From Phascolarctobacterium sp. ET69 (GTDB lineage: Bacteria > Bacillota > Negativicutes > Acidaminococcales > Acidaminococcaceae), in contig NZ_JAMBLR010000001.1 of NCBI RefSeq assembly GCF_023336935.1, positions 372,001 through 436,000 on the forward strand: a stretch of DNA of 64,000 bases, in the 5' to 3' direction. Numbering within the stretch: the first letter of the stretch is position 1; each line of letters opens with the position of its first letter. The position numbers were made by a program, and so were the translations under genes. The notes beneath the pieces were generated by a model. The model searched no databases, was not told the origin of the DNA, and saw nothing but the letters and a program-made list of their open reading frames with translations. Shown one piece after another: positions 63,465-64,000 of the stretch.

Positions 63465-63676
63465 AAAATAAAGCAACTCAGCTGACCTGGTCTTCGCCCC
63501 CACACCCGCCTGCTGGGAGGTTCGCTCCTAAGCAACATGCTCCCCACTACTGCTCCTCTCGCTTTTCGCGGCAGGACTTACTTCTAAGCTGCGCCGTGCT
63601 CACAGTAATTTTTACTGCTTACGTGGATCGTTTTGCCCGCAACTGGCATCGACTTTCAACCACAGACCTGAGCTGC
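63465..63676 (-). ncRNA. Probable structured non-coding RNA of about 210 nt, family not identified
   Basis: No plausible protein covers this stretch. A promoter (-10 at 63688-63683) predicts transcription to begin at 63676, exactly at the first base of GCAGCTCAG (63676-63668), which pairs with CTGAGTTGC (63481-63473) to close the whole element; a T-rich tail (TTTATTTT) follows. Inside: CAGTAA/TTACTG (63617-63603), TGCT..GGAG/CTCC..AGCA (63534-63511), TGCC/GGCA and GCGCAG/CTG-CGC hairpins. Purine-rich single-stranded parts remain. Size resembles 6S or raiA-type RNAs but no canonical motif was recognised. It does not look like RNase P, SRP RNA or tmRNA. Confidence 0.65.
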
Positions 63677-63682
63677 ATTTTA

Positions 63683-63710
63683 ATTATAGCGACTAATAGA
63701 TTTTTTGCAA
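63683..63710 (-). promoter_or_regulatory. Promoter of the ncRNA
   Basis: -35 TTGCAA (63710-63705), 16-base spacer, -10 TATAAT (63688-63683). Confidence 0.7.
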
Positions 63711-63742
63711 TACCTGTGGCTAAAAAATTTATAAAATGCTCT

Positions 63743-63770
63743 TTGATATTTTGCCGCGTTGTAGTATACT
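63743..63770 (+). promoter_or_regulatory. Promoter of the HD-domain gene
   Basis: TTGATA (63743-63748), 16-base spacer, TATACT (63765-63770), about 50 bases before the start codon. Confidence 0.6.
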
Positions 63771-63819
63771 ATTATGTGCAAGATTTGATTGGACGGATTT
63801 TTTACAGGATGGTTGTTTT

Positions 63820-64000
63820 ATGATTGCTTTACCCCAGACACTGGATTTTCCACGCGAAAATAACATACGTGAAATATGCAACTCGCTTTTAACGCTGCTG
63901 CAAAAAAAGGATACGGGTTTATACATGCACAGCCAGCAGGTTGCCAACTATTCGGCATGCATTGCGGCCAAGCTCGGCCTGCCCGCCGCAGAAATAGCTT
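63820..64000 (+). CDS. HD-domain (HD-GYP-like) phosphohydrolase, partial 5' end
   Basis: Sixty codons from an ATG at 63820 to the window edge. After a leader MIALPQTLDFPRENNI comes LYMHSQQVANYSACIAAKLGLPAAEI, which matches the first helices of HD/HDIG domains (hydrophobic-His-Ser-xx-Val-xxx, the metal-ligand His). An AGGA lies about 10 bases upstream. If complete it would be an HD-GYP type cyclic-di-nucleotide phosphodiesterase or a related sensor; the rest is outside the window. Confidence 0.75.
   Translation, partial: MIALPQTLDFPRENNIREICNSLLTLLQKKDTGLYMHSQQVANYSACIAAKLGLPAAEIA

Noticed and set aside
63465-63676. RNase P RNA, SRP RNA, tmRNA or rod-like 6S RNA
   Set aside because: The RNase P motif GAGGAAAGTCC, the SRP GGAAGCAGC loop and a tmRNA tag/tRNA-like part are absent, and the strands do not pair into a long rod.

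Overview
The window is chromosomal DNA of a low-to-mid GC bacterium with Firmicutes-type gene organisation: two T-box leaders, a B12 riboswitch, an Asp23/AmaP envelope operon, a divIVA-ylmH-proC-sepF-yggS-pgeF block, FloA/NfeD, FtsEX and CsaB. Gene content and style fit the Negativicutes, possibly near Acidaminococcaceae/Phascolarctobacterium; this placement is inference and no marker gene here settles it. There is no rRNA, phage, insertion sequence or CRISPR array. Most genes lie on the minus strand in long, tightly packed operons.

Layout. 1-1.6 kb: asp23-amaP-DUF2273-nusB (nusB runs off the left edge). 1.7-9.6 kb: thrC, ybaK, nadE, the panF-yhdT pantothenate uptake pair, an M20 peptidase and a HigB/HigA-type toxin-antitoxin pair. 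9.7-12.8 kb: ileS behind an Ile T-box. 12.8-18 kb: a histidine phosphatase and the divIVA/ylm division cluster. 18-25 kb: a radical SAM protein, polyphosphate:AMP phosphotransferase, floA-nfeD, a secreted serine hydrolase and tRNA-Asn. 25.3-39.2 kb: a 14-gene anaerobic cobalamin operon behind a B12 riboswitch. 39.3-42.7 kb: DUF896, an RluA-type synthase, fructose-bisphosphate aldolase and a secreted metallophosphatase. 42.8-47.8 kb: the trp operon behind a Trp T-box. 47.8-60 kb: envelope, division and secretion genes (SH3 protein, ctpA, envC-like, ftsX, ftsE, csaB, DUF5693, prfB, secA, hpf). 60.2-63.4 kb: a polar amino acid ABC transporter with two substrate-binding paralogues. 63.4-64 kb: a probable structured ncRNA, then the start of an HD-domain gene.

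Points that stand out. (1) trpE and trpG are missing: between an intact Trp T-box and trpD only the first about 31 codons of trpE joined to the last about 18 codons of trpG remain, a deletion scar. (2) The cobalamin operon contains an ApgM-family (phosphoglycerate mutase/alkaline phosphatase fold) gene overlapping cobD, a candidate non-orthologous L-threonine kinase or alpha-ribazole phosphatase. (3) A roughly 210-nt RNA with its own promoter, a closing stem and several hairpins lies at 63465-63676 and I could not assign it to a family. (4) The metallophosphatase ORF is cut by an in-frame TAA, after which the same frame continues 42 codons with family-like sequence. (5) prfB keeps the RF2 programmed +1 frameshift. 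Many promoters share an extended -10 of the form TGnTATAAT.
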